Assembly: GCA_963741405.1 (NCBI GenBank) | Contig: CAVUHX010000051.1 | Coordinates: 124,001 to 188,000, forward strand | DNA length: 64,000 nucleotides | Origin: Roseiarcus sp963741405 | GTDB lineage: Bacteria > Pseudomonadota > Alphaproteobacteria > Rhizobiales > Beijerinckiaceae | Direction of reading: 5' to 3' | Part shown: positions 18,802 to 27,642 of the stretch, one piece after another | Layout: every line of letters starts with the position of its first letter | Numbering within the stretch: the stretch's first letter is position 1 | Translations under genes and position numbers: made by a program | Notes under the pieces: model-generated | The model's input: the letters and a program-made list of their open reading frames with translations, nothing else | Database searches by the model: none | What the model was told of the DNA's origin: nothing

Positions 18802-20673
18802 CTATAATCGTTTTTCGTCCCGCAATACCGCCGCCGCCTTTCTGGCCAGCTCCTCCACAGTGAACGGCTTCGGCAGAAAGTTCACGTCGTGATCCAGCAC
18901 CCCGCCATGGATCACGCCGTTGCGGCTGAATCCCGTCGAATAGATCACTTTCAGATCGGGGCGCTGCTTCAAGGCTTCTTCCGCGAGCTTTCGACCCGTC
19001 ATCTCGGGCATGACGACGTCGGTGAAAAGCAGAGCGATTTCGGGATGCGCCGCGATGACCCTCAGGGCGGCGACAGCGCCGTCGGCCTGCAGGACGCTGT
19101 AGCCGAGATCCCGGAAGGCTTCGACCGTCAGCACGAGCATCCGCGGTTCATCCTCGACGACAAGGACGGTCGTCGCCGGGCTTCCTGTCGGGATCGGCGC
19201 AGCGCAGGGAGCTGTCCGGCCCGGGTCGGCGTCGCCGCCGAAGTAGCGCGGCAGATAGATCTTGATCGTCGTTCCGCGACCGGGCTCGGAGTAAATCTTG
19301 ATGTGCCCGTCGGACTGCTTGACGAATCCGAAGACCTGGCTGAGTCCGAGACCCGTGCCTTTGGCCCCGCCCTTTGTGGTGAAGAACGGCTCGAACGCCT
19401 GCGCGGCGACCTCGGCGGCCATTCCCGAGCCGGTATCGGTGACGGAAAGAAGCACATGCTGGCCCTCCCGGGCGCCGACGTTGTCCGAGGCGTAGGCGGC
19501 ATCGAGATGGGCATTCGCCGTTTCGATCGTCAGTTTGCCGCCGCCGGGCATGGCGTCGCGGCCATTCACCGCGAGATTGAGGATCGAGCTCTCGATCTGG
19601 CTTGGGTCGGCGTAAGTGCGCCAGAGGCCGCCGGCCAGCACGGTCTCGAGGCGGACCTCGTCGCCGAGGGTGCGTCCAAGCAACTCCGACATGCCGGCGA
19701 CAATCTTGTTGCAGTCGACGGGCTGCGGCATCAGCGGCTGTTGACGTGAGAAGGCGAGCAAGCGGTGCGTCAACCTCGCCGCGCGTTCCGCGCCATCGAG
19801 CGCGCTGTCGGCGAATTTCAGAAAATCCGGGTCGCCGCGCTCCGCCCGCCGCTTCAGGAGGTTCAGATTGCCGATCACCACCGACAGCATGTTGTTGAAG
19901 TCGTGCGCGATCCCGCCGGCAAGCTGGCCGACCGCCTCCAGCTTTTGCGATTGCCTCAGCTGAGCTTCGACTCGTTCCTTTTGCTGCTTTTCGTCGATAA
20001 GCCTGCTGTTTGCGGCCTGAAGGGCGTCATTGGCCTGCAATGCGGATGCGAGAAACTGGCGCGCGTCCCGCAGGACGAGCGCCCCAAGCAGGATCGCGAG
20101 ACCGAGCGCGCCCAACGTCAGCAGTCGCACGCGTTGCGCAGTGCGTAAAGTCTGCGCCTGCGCTTCGGCCAGAGTGCTTCCTTCCTCGGCAACCAGCCTC
20201 TCCACCGTGCCGCGGATGCGGTCCATGATGGCCTTGCCTTGGTCAGTCGCAACAAGCGCCATCGCGGCGTCCTGCTGGCCGGCTCGGACCAGGGCGATCG
20301 TCTCCCCCAGTTCGCCGATCTTCGCGTGCGCGTCGGCGGCGAGCGAATCGAGCGTCGGCGCCTCGCGCTGGTCGCCGTTCATGATCTGGCGCAGCGCTTC
20401 GATTTCGCTGTCGATCGCAGGGAGTGCGGCGCTGTGGGGTTCGAGGTAGGTCTCCCGCCGCGTCAGGAGATAGCCGCGTTGTCCGGTCTCCGCATCCTGC
20501 AGCAGGGAAAGAACCCGCCCGAGACGAAGCTGCACCGCGAGCGACCGCTGGACAGAGGCCTGTTCCGCTTCCTGCCGGCCAACATAGGCGTAATTGGCTG
20601 CGATAGCGCTCAGCAGCAGGGCCAAAGTCGTTATGAGGAAAACGATGGAGCGCTTGCGTTGGAAGACCGGCAT
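18802..20673 (-). CDS. CHASE3-type hybrid sensor histidine kinase with receiver domain
   Basis: A protein of 623 residues. TM1 lies at 9-27, a CHASE3-like helical sensor at about 35-180 (LQDAETGQRGYLLTRRETYL is the hallmark), and TM2 at 184-203. A coiled-coil linker leads to the dimerisation box QLAGGIAHDFNNMLSVV with His257. The ATPase domain has NLAVNGRDAMPGGG, DTGSGM and GTGLGLSQVFGFVKQSDGH. The C-terminal receiver (VLVVEDEPRMLVL, TDVVMPEMTG with Asp552, FLPKPF) completes an orthodox hybrid of the kind with the HDFNN box. No response-regulator output gene is adjacent, so its partner is elsewhere. It is an integral inner-membrane protein. Confidence 0.92.
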   Translation of the reverse strand: MPVFQRKRSIVFLITTLALLLSAIAANYAYVGRQEAEQASVQRSLAVQLRLGRVLSLLQDAETGQRGYLLTRRETYLEPHSAALPAIDSEIEALRQIMNGDQREAPTLDSLAADAHAKIGELGETIALVRAGQQDAAMALVATDQGKAIMDRIRGTVERLVAEEGSTLAEAQAQTLRTAQRVRLLTLGALGLAILLGALVLRDARQFLASALQANDALQAANSRLIDEKQQKERVEAQLRQSQKLEAVGQLAGGIAHDFNNMLSVVIGNLNLLKRRAERGDPDFLKFADSALDGAERAARLTHRLLAFSRQQPLMPQPVDCNKIVAGMSELLGRTLGDEVRLETVLAGGLWRTYADPSQIESSILNLAVNGRDAMPGGGKLTIETANAHLDAAYASDNVGAREGQHVLLSVTDTGSGMAAEVAAQAFEPFFTTKGGAKGTGLGLSQVFGFVKQSDGHIKIYSEPGRGTTIKIYLPRYFGGDADPGRTAPCAAPIPTGSPATTVLVVEDEPRMLVLTVEAFRDLGYSVLQADGAVAALRVIAAHPEIALLFTDVVMPEMTGRKLAEEALKQRPDLKVIYSTGFSRNGVIHGGVLDHDVNFLPKPFTVEELARKAAAVLRDEKRL

Positions 20674-21414
20674 CCGAAACTGCCCCCGCGTCCTTCAACT
20701 GCAATCACGGATCTTGACGGCAGATGCAATTAAGCGTCCTCGTCGACCGGGACAAGGGTTGTCCGCCGGACTCATGATGCGCGACCGATCCTTGCACGGC
20801 GCGGGCACGGCCGCCTGACCGCAAGGCCGCTCGCGCTAGGACGGCATGATTTCAGGCTGACTCGCATCCGGAGTCGGCTCTCGCGACACGGAGGGAGGTT
20901 CAAACCCGACGCATCCCTGTCGGACCCCTTGTCTTCGACAAATCCGCGCTTCATCCAGATTGTCAACATTCAGGCGTAACCGGTTTCAAGCCCGGCGCGG
21001 CGACGCCCTCTTCGGCCGCTCGCGTAGCGACCTGTTCCGGCCGGAAACAGGGGAGGAACTTTCCTGTTATTTATACGTTTGTATTACGGTTTATAGATTC
21101 AGGAGTTTACTGTAAGATCCTGCGACAGCATAGGTTTTCGTAGCTGGCGCTGACCGCGGAGCGCACCGGCCGACCCTGTTTCTCCCTATTACCAGGGAGA
21201 AACAGGGAGACCTCCCCCGATCATCGGAGCGGGTCGTCCGATCGAGAATCGCCTCGGGGGACGGAGGACAGGCGGAAACAGGGAGGCGCGGCGCCCGACG
21301 GGTCTCGGATTTGCCGTCACGCCTTGATCAGGGACGACAGCGCCGCCGCGGCGCCAGGTCGCCGACCCCGGGGCGTGGCCTCGAATCGACCAGATCTGGG
21401 GCGCCAGGACGCCG
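20674..21414. other. Gene-free region with nested CCTGTT/AACAGG hairpin repeats
   Basis: 741 bp without a supportable gene. From 21031 on it is full of related inverted repeats: CCTGTTCCGG followed by CCGGAAACAGG at 21031-21051, AGGAACTTTCCTGTT near 21055, the perfect hairpin at 21174-21207, and another GAAACAGGGAG at 21275-21285. The AT-rich stretch 21061-21110 lies inside. The first half (20674-21030) shows nothing recognisable. Confidence 0.55.
21174..21207. repeat. Perfect 14-bp inverted repeat (CCCTGTTTCTCCCT hairpin)
   Basis: The left arm CCCTGTTTCTCCCT (21174-21187), the loop ATTACC and the right arm AGGGAGAAACAGGG (21194-21207) match without error. It sits about 200 bp past ccoS in the direction of cco transcription, so it could help terminate the operon. 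The surrounding related repeats point to a dispersed intergenic repeat family. I recall similar CCCTGTT-AACAGGG repeats from Rhizobiales genomes. Confidence 0.7.
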
Positions 21415-21573
21415 TCAGCGCTCATCCTCAGGCAGGTCGTCGTCGCTGATCGCCCGCCAGGCGGCGCCGTCGAGGTCGTCGAACTGGCCGCTTTTCAGCG
21501 CCCACAGGAAGGCGGCGAGGCCGAGCCCGCCCAGCGCCAGCGCGATCGGCACCAGATAGACGAGGACGTTCAT
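21415..21573 (-). CDS. ccoS: cbb3-type cytochrome oxidase assembly protein CcoS
   Basis: A 52-residue protein starting at ATG 21573, overlapping the ccoI stop by 4 bp (ATGA). It has one N-terminal membrane helix (VYLVPIALALGGLGLAAFLWAL) and the family signature KSGQFDDLDGAAWR, then an acidic tail (DDDLPEDER). CcoS is needed to insert cofactors into the cbb3 oxidase. It is the last gene of ccoGHIS, as in other alphaproteobacteria. Confidence 0.93.
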   Translation of the reverse strand: MNVLVYLVPIALALGGLGLAAFLWALKSGQFDDLDGAAWRAISDDDLPEDER

Positions 21574-23757
21574 CGGGCGACCCTCCGGGCCTCTCGCGCG
21601 CGGAGCGCATTCAGCGTCACCAGGATCGACGACCCGGACATCGCCAGCGCCGCGATCAGCGGCGTCACCAAGCCGAGCACCGCGAGCGGCACCGCGATGA
21701 GATTATACACCGCCGACAGCCAAAGGTTCTCGACCATCAGCCGGCGGGCCTTGGCGGCGATGCGGAGCGCGTCGGCGACCGGCGCGAGCCGCTCGCCAAG
21801 GAAAAGCGCGTCGGCCTGGGCCTGGGAGATATGGGCCGCCGAGATCGGCGAGATCGACACATGCGCGGCCGCCAGCGCCGGCGCGTCGTTGAGGCCGTCG
21901 CCGACCATCAGCGGATGGCGGCCGGCGCTCGCCAGCGCCTTCAGCCGGGCGATCTTGCCGGCTGGCTTCAGCCCCGCCTCGTAGCGAGAAACGCCGAGCT
22001 CGCGCGCGACGAGCGCCACCGCCGGCTCGCGGTCGCCCGACAGGATTTCGACTTCGCGTCCCCGGCCGATTTCGGCGACGACCGCACGGGCGTCCGACCG
22101 CAGCGCTTGCCGGATCGCGAAGACGACGGCGCGCGCTGGCGTGCGCAGCGCGATCAGCGACGCGTCCGGCCAGGCGGCGCCGACCGCCGCCGCCTCGGCC
22201 TCGGCCCCGCACCAGGCGACCGATCCGAGTTTGAGGGTTTCGCCCCGCCAGACGGCGCTGACGCCCTCGCCGGGGAACTCCTCGCCCGCGATCGGCTCCC
22301 CCGCCCCGGCCGCCTCGGCGACCGCCTTCGCCAGCGGGTGTTTGCTCGACAGCGCCAGCGAGCCCGCGAGCCGAAGATCGTCCGGCGCGATTTCGGCCGC
22401 ATTGGCGAGCGTCGGGCGCGCTTGCGTCAGCGTGCCCGTCTTGTCGAACACCACCACATCGACCTCGGCCAGCCGCTCGAGCGCCTCGCCCGAATGGAGG
22501 ATCAGTCCGTGACGGAACAGCGCCCCCGCGGCGACCGCCTGCACCGCGGGCACGGCGAGGCCGAGCGCGCAAGGGCAGGTGATGATGAGAACCGTAATCG
22601 CGACGAGCAGGGCATGCTGCCAGCCCGCCCCGAGCGCGAGCCAGGCGAGGAATGTCGCCAGCGCCGTCACGTGGACGACCGGCACATAGAGCTGCGCCGC
22701 GCGGTCGGCGAGGCGGACGTAGGACGAGCGCTGCTCGACGGCGGCGGCCAGCAGGCTGTTGACTTCATCGAGGAACGTTCCGCCCGCGGCGCGCCGCACG
22801 CGGACGCGCAGCGCGCCGCTGAGATTGACGGCGCCCGCGTAGACAAGCGCGCCCGGGATAACCTCGACCGGCGCCGTCTCGCCCGTCACCAGAACTCTGG
22901 TCGACATCCGAGCGCCCGTCCTCGACTTCGCCATCGACGGCGACCCGCTCGCCGGCGCGCACGAGCACGAGGTCGCCGGGTTCGATCGCGGCGATCGGCG
23001 TCTCCCGCGCCTCACCGTCGTCGAACAGCTTGACGGCCCGGTCGGCGCGGATCGCCGACAGATTGACTGCGAAGTCACGCGTGCGGCGGCGCATCCGCTG
23101 GTCGAGATAGCGCCCGACGAGCAGGAACATCAGCAGCATCAGCGCGCTGTCGAAATAGGCGACGCGTTCGTGGGCGAGCGTCTGCAGCACCGACATGCCG
23201 AGGGCAAGCACGACGCCGAGCGAGATCGGCACGTCCATGTTGACCGATCGGGCGCGGAGCGCCTTCGCGGCGCTCTCGAAGAAAGGCTGGCCGGCATAGG
23301 CCGCCACGGGCAGAGCCACGAGCGCCGAAAGCCAGTGGAAGAGATCGCGCGTCGCCGAGTTCGGATCGCTGTCCGCCCCGGCCCACAGCGAGACCGACAA
23401 GAGCATGACGTTCATCGCGCCGAAAGCGGCGACGCCGAGGCAACGCAGGAGACGCCGTTCCGCCTGGATCTCGACGCTGTCCGCGGCCGCCGGCGTGAAG
23501 GGATAGGCCGGATAGCCGAGCGCCTCGAGCCGCTCGAGGATGACCGGCGGATCGAGCGCGCCCTCGCTCCATTCGACCGTAACGCGTCGGCTTGCGAGAT
23601 TCACCCGTGCGCCGCGGACGCCTGCTTCCTTGCGGAGGCCCTTCTCGATGGTGACGATGCAGGCGCCGCAATAGACGCCGTCGACGACAAGATCCATCGC
23701 GGCGACGCCTTCGGCCGGACGGCGGACGAAATGCGAGAGGTCCTGCGCTTCCGCCAA
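21570..23757 (-). CDS. ccoI: Copper-translocating P-type ATPase CcoI (FixI), one frameshift
   Basis: Length 2188 bp, one base over 729 codons. The first frame has a heavy-metal domain (VDGVYCGACIVTIEKGL, CxxC), TM helices and the start of the actuator domain (VRAGERVAVDGEVEDGRSDVDQS). Deleting one base at about 22893-22895 joins it to LVTGETAPVEVIPGALVYAG in the next frame. That frame carries the ion-binding CPC (ITCPCALGLAVP), the phosphorylation site DKTGTLT and the hinge VGDGLNDAPAL. Role: copper export to the periplasm for loading the cbb3 oxidase CuB centre. The start appears to be TTG 23757 with GGAG nine bases upstream; the next ATG is 20 codons in. fixH lies 9 bp upstream and ccoS overlaps downstream. 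An assembly error is the likeliest cause of the shift. Confidence 0.9.
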
Positions 23758-23766
23758 GGCCCGCTC

Positions 23767-24258
23767 CTAGTTCGGAACTGTGTCCGCCACCGCCAGTTTG
23801 TTCTCGCTGCGGAACAGCCGCTCCGCCCCACGGCTCGCTTCAATCACCAGGGTCCAGCGGCCCGGCGGGACCGGCGTCGCAATCCCCTCGTAATCGACGC
23901 CATCGGAGGCGAGCGTCGCCTGGCGGTCCTGCGCCGCGTCGAACGGATGCTGGAAGCGCGCGGTGACGCTCAGGTCGGAAATCGGAACGCCTCGACGATC
24001 GCGGAACTCGACCATGACGCGCTCGCCGGGACCCTCGGCCCGGGTCAACACATTGGCCTTCCACCCGCGTGCGTCCTGCGCGCGCGCGTCGGCAATCCGC
24101 TTGTTGAACGCCTGGCTCGCGTCGTAGGGGTTTTCGAGTTCCGATCCGTGCAGCGTGTGCAGCGCGAAATAGATCAAGGCGATGTTCGCGATGAACATCA
24201 CCCCGAAGAATGCCCCGAGCCATGCGAGGACGTGCCGTCCGGTAACTTCTCCAGTCAC
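23767..24258 (-). CDS. ccoH: FixH/CcoH family cbb3 oxidase assembly protein
   Basis: 163 residues from GTG 24258, chosen because AGGAGAG lies 9 bases before it; a GTG at 24285 would add nine residues. One N-terminal membrane helix (HVLAWLGAFFGVMFIANIALIYFAL) is followed by a periplasmic domain with the family markers SELENPYDASQAFNK, GWKANV and PPGRWTLVIEA. FixH stabilises assembly of the cbb3 oxidase, working with CcoI. It lies between ccoG (94 bp upstream) and ccoI (9 bp downstream). Confidence 0.9.
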   Translation of the reverse strand: MTGEVTGRHVLAWLGAFFGVMFIANIALIYFALHTLHGSELENPYDASQAFNKRIADARAQDARGWKANVLTRAEGPGERVMVEFRDRRGVPISDLSVTARFQHPFDAAQDRQATLASDGVDYEGIATPVPPGRWTLVIEASRGAERLFRSENKLAVADTVPN

Positions 24259-24352
24259 GACCTTTATCTCTCCTGGCGATCGCACACATGTGCGTGCGCC
24301 CCCGCGCCCTGCAACCCCTCCCGCATTCCGATGGTCAGCGCTCCTCCGGGAA

Positions 24353-25798
24353 TCATGGCCCGAAGAAGTGATCGATCACGACGCTGCGCTCTCCGGTCTT
24401 GGCGTCGATGGCGGTGAAGGTGATCGGCGTCGAGGCGCCCGGATTCGCATCCGGGGACGTCGTCACGTAGACGGGCACTTCGAGCGTCGCGTCAGGATCG
24501 ACCCTGACGCCGAGCCGCCCATCTGGAAGCTTCCTGGCGACGACGCTTGTCATCACCGCGCCCTTGATGCCGCTCACCTCGAGGGCGAAGTCGGTCGGGT
24601 CGCCGAGCTTGTTGGAGAACCGCAGGGTGTAGCCGTTGCGGACGCCGCCCTCCGCCGCCTGGGTGTAGAGCGGCGCGCGCACATGGAGAACGCTCAGGTG
24701 CGAGTTCGTGCGCGTCAGCAGCGCATACAGCATGACTGCGCCGGTCAGCGCGATCACCGCGGCGTACAAGACCGTGCGCGGGCGGACGAGACGATAGACG
24801 TTGTGCTCGCCGCGCTTGCGCCGCTCGCGGTTTTCGTCTGTGTCGTAGGCGATCAGCCGCGTCGGCCGCTTGATCTTGGCCATCACCGCGTCACAGGCGT
24901 CGATGCACAGCCCGCACTGGATGCAGCCCAACTGCGAGCCCTGGCGGATGTCCACACCGGTGGGGCACACCGCGACGCACTGCATGCAATCGATGCAGTC
25001 GCCGGCAGGTTCGCCGTGCGCCCGCGCCTTCGCAGCGTCCTTGACCGACATGCGCGGCTCGCCGCGGTCGAAGCGATAGGTGACGTTGAGCGCCTCGTTG
25101 TCGGTCAGCGCCGCCTGGATGCGCGGCCAGGGGCACATGTAGAGGCAGACCTGCTCGCGCATGTGGCCGGCAAGCGAATAGGTGGTGAAGGTGAGAATAC
25201 CGGCCCAGAGGTAGGCGACGAATGGCGCCCTGAGGGTGAAGAACTCCCTCATCAAGGTCGGCGCGTCGACAAAATAGAGCATTGCGGCGCCGCCCGTGAA
25301 CAGGGCGATCAGCAGCCACGCCGCATGTTTGGCGACGCGCTTCATGATCTTGTCGCCCGTCCACGGCGCCTCGTCGAGCTTGATGCGGTCGCGCCGGTCG
25401 CCCTCGATGAGGCGCTCGACCCAGGTGAACAGGTCGGTCCAAACGGTCTGCGGGCAGGCGTAGCCGCACCACACGCGGCCGAACAGCGCGTTGGACAGGA
25501 ACAGAATCAGCGCGGCCAGAATCAGCAGGCCGGTGAAATAGTAGACCTCCTGCGGCCACAGCTCGATGAAGAAGGCGTAGAACCGCGAATGCGGGATATC
25601 GACGAGCACTGCCTGGCTCGGCGCGTTCGGTCCTCTATTCCAGCGTATGAAGGGAAGGACGTAATAAATTCCGAGGGCCGCCCACAACGCGATCCATTTC
25701 AGGCGTCGATAGGTCCCCCAGACCTTCTGCGGGAAGACCTTTTTTGCCACCGCATACAAGGGACCGTCGTCGTAGACCTCCTCAGCGCCAATCGTCAC
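24353..25798 (-). CDS. ccoG: Cytochrome c oxidase accessory protein CcoG (FixG), Fe-S membrane protein
   Basis: A protein of 481 residues. Several membrane helices occupy the N-terminal half, with VWCGYACPQTVWTDLF and CLYMCPWPRIQ near the membrane. The cluster-binding part holds two 4Fe-4S motifs (CIDCMQCVAVCPTG and CIQCGLCIDACD). An Ig-like periplasmic domain forms the C-terminus. Established role of the family: cupric reductase that supplies Cu(I) during cbb3 maturation. It is 18 bp downstream of ccoP and begins the ccoGHIS set. No anomalies. Confidence 0.95.
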   Translation of the reverse strand: MTIGAEEVYDDGPLYAVAKKVFPQKVWGTYRRLKWIALWAALGIYYVLPFIRWNRGPNAPSQAVLVDIPHSRFYAFFIELWPQEVYYFTGLLILAALILFLSNALFGRVWCGYACPQTVWTDLFTWVERLIEGDRRDRIKLDEAPWTGDKIMKRVAKHAAWLLIALFTGGAAMLYFVDAPTLMREFFTLRAPFVAYLWAGILTFTTYSLAGHMREQVCLYMCPWPRIQAALTDNEALNVTYRFDRGEPRMSVKDAAKARAHGEPAGDCIDCMQCVAVCPTGVDIRQGSQLGCIQCGLCIDACDAVMAKIKRPTRLIAYDTDENRERRKRGEHNVYRLVRPRTVLYAAVIALTGAVMLYALLTRTNSHLSVLHVRAPLYTQAAEGGVRNGYTLRFSNKLGDPTDFALEVSGIKGAVMTSVVARKLPDGRLGVRVDPDATLEVPVYVTTSPDANPGASTPITFTAIDAKTGERSVVIDHFFGP

Positions 25799-25816
25799 GA
25801 GCAGCCACCCCGGTTC

Positions 25817-26692
25817 CTACTTGCCGCCGCCCAGGCTATGGACATAGACCGCGAGCGACTTGATGGTCACCGGGTCGAGACGCGCGCCCCAGTTCGGCAT
25901 CGTGCTGTTGCGCGCATAGGTGATGGTATAGGTCAGATCCTTGATGTCGGACCCGTACTGCCAGACTTTGGTCGTCAGGTTGGCCGATCCCAGTTCCTGC
26001 TTGCCCTTGCCGTCCTCGCCGTGGCACACGGCGCAATTGTCCGCGAAGATCTTCTTGCCGGCGGCGACGTCGACGCCCTGCTCGGGTTCGAGGCCGCTGA
26101 GGGTCCGAACGTAGCTGACGACCTGCTGGATCTGCTCGGGCTTCAGGATCCCGTCCTTGCCGAAGGCCGGCATGGCGCTCGTGTGGGTGTCCGGATCGTC
26201 GGCGCGGATGCCGTGAGTGATCGTCGTATCGATCTGTTCGAGGGTTCCGCCCCACAGCCACCGGCCCGCCGTCAGGTTGGGATATCCCCTCTGGCCCTGC
26301 CCGCCGGAGCCGTGGCACGGCGCGCAATTGTCGCCGAACGCCGCCCTGCCCTGAGCGAGCGCGATCTCCTGCAGTTTCGGATCAGCCTCGATTTGCTGGA
26401 GGCTCGCCTTTTCAAGACCCGCCGCGAGTTGCATGCGCGCCGCCTGGCCCGCCGCCACGTCCGCCGCCACCAGGGTGCGGTTGGTGGTTCCGAACAAGCC
26501 GGGGAGGTAGCTCGTGACCAGCGGCCAGGACGGATAGACAAACCAATAGCCGACCGAAAAGGCGATGCACGCGTAGAACAGCCACAGCCACCAGCGCGGC
26601 AGCGGCGTGTTGAGCTCGCGGATGCCGTCCCACTCATGGCCGGTCGTGGTCTGGCCGGAAATCCTGTCGACGTGAACTGGGTCGGTGATCAT
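25817..26692 (-). CDS. ccoP: cbb3-type cytochrome c oxidase subunit III (CcoP), dihaem
   Basis: 291 residues. An N-terminal membrane helix (WWLWLFYACIAFSVGYWFVYP) anchors a periplasmic part with two class I c-type haem sites, CAPCHGSGGQG and CAVCHGEDGKG. Each has a distal Met ligand in an AMPAFGKDG or STMPNWGARL setting. The protein receives electrons from soluble cytochrome c and passes them to CcoO. ccoQ ends 3 bp upstream. Confidence 0.96.
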   Translation of the reverse strand: MITDPVHVDRISGQTTTGHEWDGIRELNTPLPRWWLWLFYACIAFSVGYWFVYPSWPLVTSYLPGLFGTTNRTLVAADVAAGQAARMQLAAGLEKASLQQIEADPKLQEIALAQGRAAFGDNCAPCHGSGGQGQRGYPNLTAGRWLWGGTLEQIDTTITHGIRADDPDTHTSAMPAFGKDGILKPEQIQQVVSYVRTLSGLEPEQGVDVAAGKKIFADNCAVCHGEDGKGKQELGSANLTTKVWQYGSDIKDLTYTITYARNSTMPNWGARLDPVTIKSLAVYVHSLGGGK

Positions 26693-26695
26693 CGC

Positions 26696-26851
26696 TCAAT
26701 CCTCCCGCAGCGGCATGCGGGCCGCCTCATTGAACTGCGCGCTGTTCTTCGGCCAAAGCGCGTAGACGAGCGTCGCGAGGAAAAACAAGAAGAAGTAGAC
26801 GGTGCCGCCCGATTGCGCGAACTGCGCCAGCCACTCGTAGGTTGATGACAT
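26696..26851 (-). CDS. ccoQ: cbb3-type cytochrome c oxidase subunit IV (CcoQ)
   Basis: A 51-residue protein between ccoO and ccoP, too short for standard gene cut-offs. It starts at ATG 26851 and reads MSSTYEWLAQFAQSGGT, then one membrane helix (VYFFLFFLATLVYALWP) and NSAQFNEAARMPLRED. The position, the size and the helix ending in YALWPKN match CcoQ, a small subunit that stabilises the complex. It stops 3 bp before the ccoP start. Confidence 0.93.
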   Translation of the reverse strand: MSSTYEWLAQFAQSGGTVYFFLFFLATLVYALWPKNSAQFNEAARMPLRED

Positions 26852-26868
26852 GATCGGCCCCTGTTCGG

Positions 26869-27630
26869 TCAGCGCAGATTCGCCTTGTCGTCGTACTGCT
26901 TGAAGTCGACGAGGGTGCCCAGCATCTGCAGGTAGGCGATAACGGCGTCGCCTTCCGTGATCTCGGCCGACGCGGGGTTGAACTTGCGCACGACCGCTTT
27001 CGGATAGCGCTTGAGCAAGGCCGCCGCCTCCGGCGTGTCAGGGCTGACCTGGGCTTTCACGTCCGCCATGACATTCGCCATCTGGTCGGCGGTGTACGGA
27101 ACCCCGATTTCGCGATTGGTGTCGACGTTGGCGAAGAGCTCGCGAGTGTCGAGCGGCGCCGTCATCAGGAAGCCGTAGCTCGGCATGATCGACTGCGGCA
27201 CCACCGAGCGCGGGTCGGTCAGATGTGCGACGTGCCAGGAGTCGGAGTACTTGCCGCCGACGCGGGCGAGATCCGGTCCGTTGCGCTTGGAGCCCCACTG
27301 GAACGGGTGATCATACATGCTCTCGGCCGCCAGCGAATAATGGCCGTAGCGCTCGACCTCGTCGCGCAGCGACCGGATCATCTGGCTGTGGCACAGGTAG
27401 CAGCCTTCGCGCACATAGATGTTGCGGCCGGCGAGCTCGAGCGGCGTGTAGGGCCGCATGCCCTGCACAGTTTCGATGGTGCTCTTCAGGTAGAAGAGCG
27501 GGACGATCTCGACCAGGCCGCCGATGGCGACCATGATCAGAATGCCGAGCACGAGAAGGAGCGGGTTTCTCTCCAGGATGTGATGCCTGGAGAGAAGTGA
27601 CCCGTGGTGCGGCTGCGCGGAGCTGCTCAT
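26869..27630 (-). CDS. ccoO: cbb3-type cytochrome c oxidase subunit II (CcoO), monohaem
   Basis: 253 residues. One membrane helix (NPLLLVLGILIMVAIGGLVEIVPLF) precedes the haem c site REGCYLCHSQMIRS and the conserved GHYSLAAESMYDHPFQWGSKRNGPDLAR segment. The IMPSYGFL part provides the Met axial ligand. The gene lies 12 bp after ccoN and 17 bp before ccoQ, so the structural genes form a tight operon. CcoO carries electrons from CcoP to the CcoN catalytic centre. Confidence 0.96.
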   Translation of the reverse strand: MSSSAQPHHGSLLSRHHILERNPLLLVLGILIMVAIGGLVEIVPLFYLKSTIETVQGMRPYTPLELAGRNIYVREGCYLCHSQMIRSLRDEVERYGHYSLAAESMYDHPFQWGSKRNGPDLARVGGKYSDSWHVAHLTDPRSVVPQSIMPSYGFLMTAPLDTRELFANVDTNREIGVPYTADQMANVMADVKAQVSPDTPEAAALLKRYPKAVVRKFNPASAEITEGDAVIAYLQMLGTLVDFKQYDDKANLR

Positions 27631-27642
27631 GGTCTTACGTCC

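Noticed and set aside
20772..20969. Short frames in the gap before the hybrid kinase
   Set aside because: No ribosome site, arginine-rich random composition and no family resemblance.
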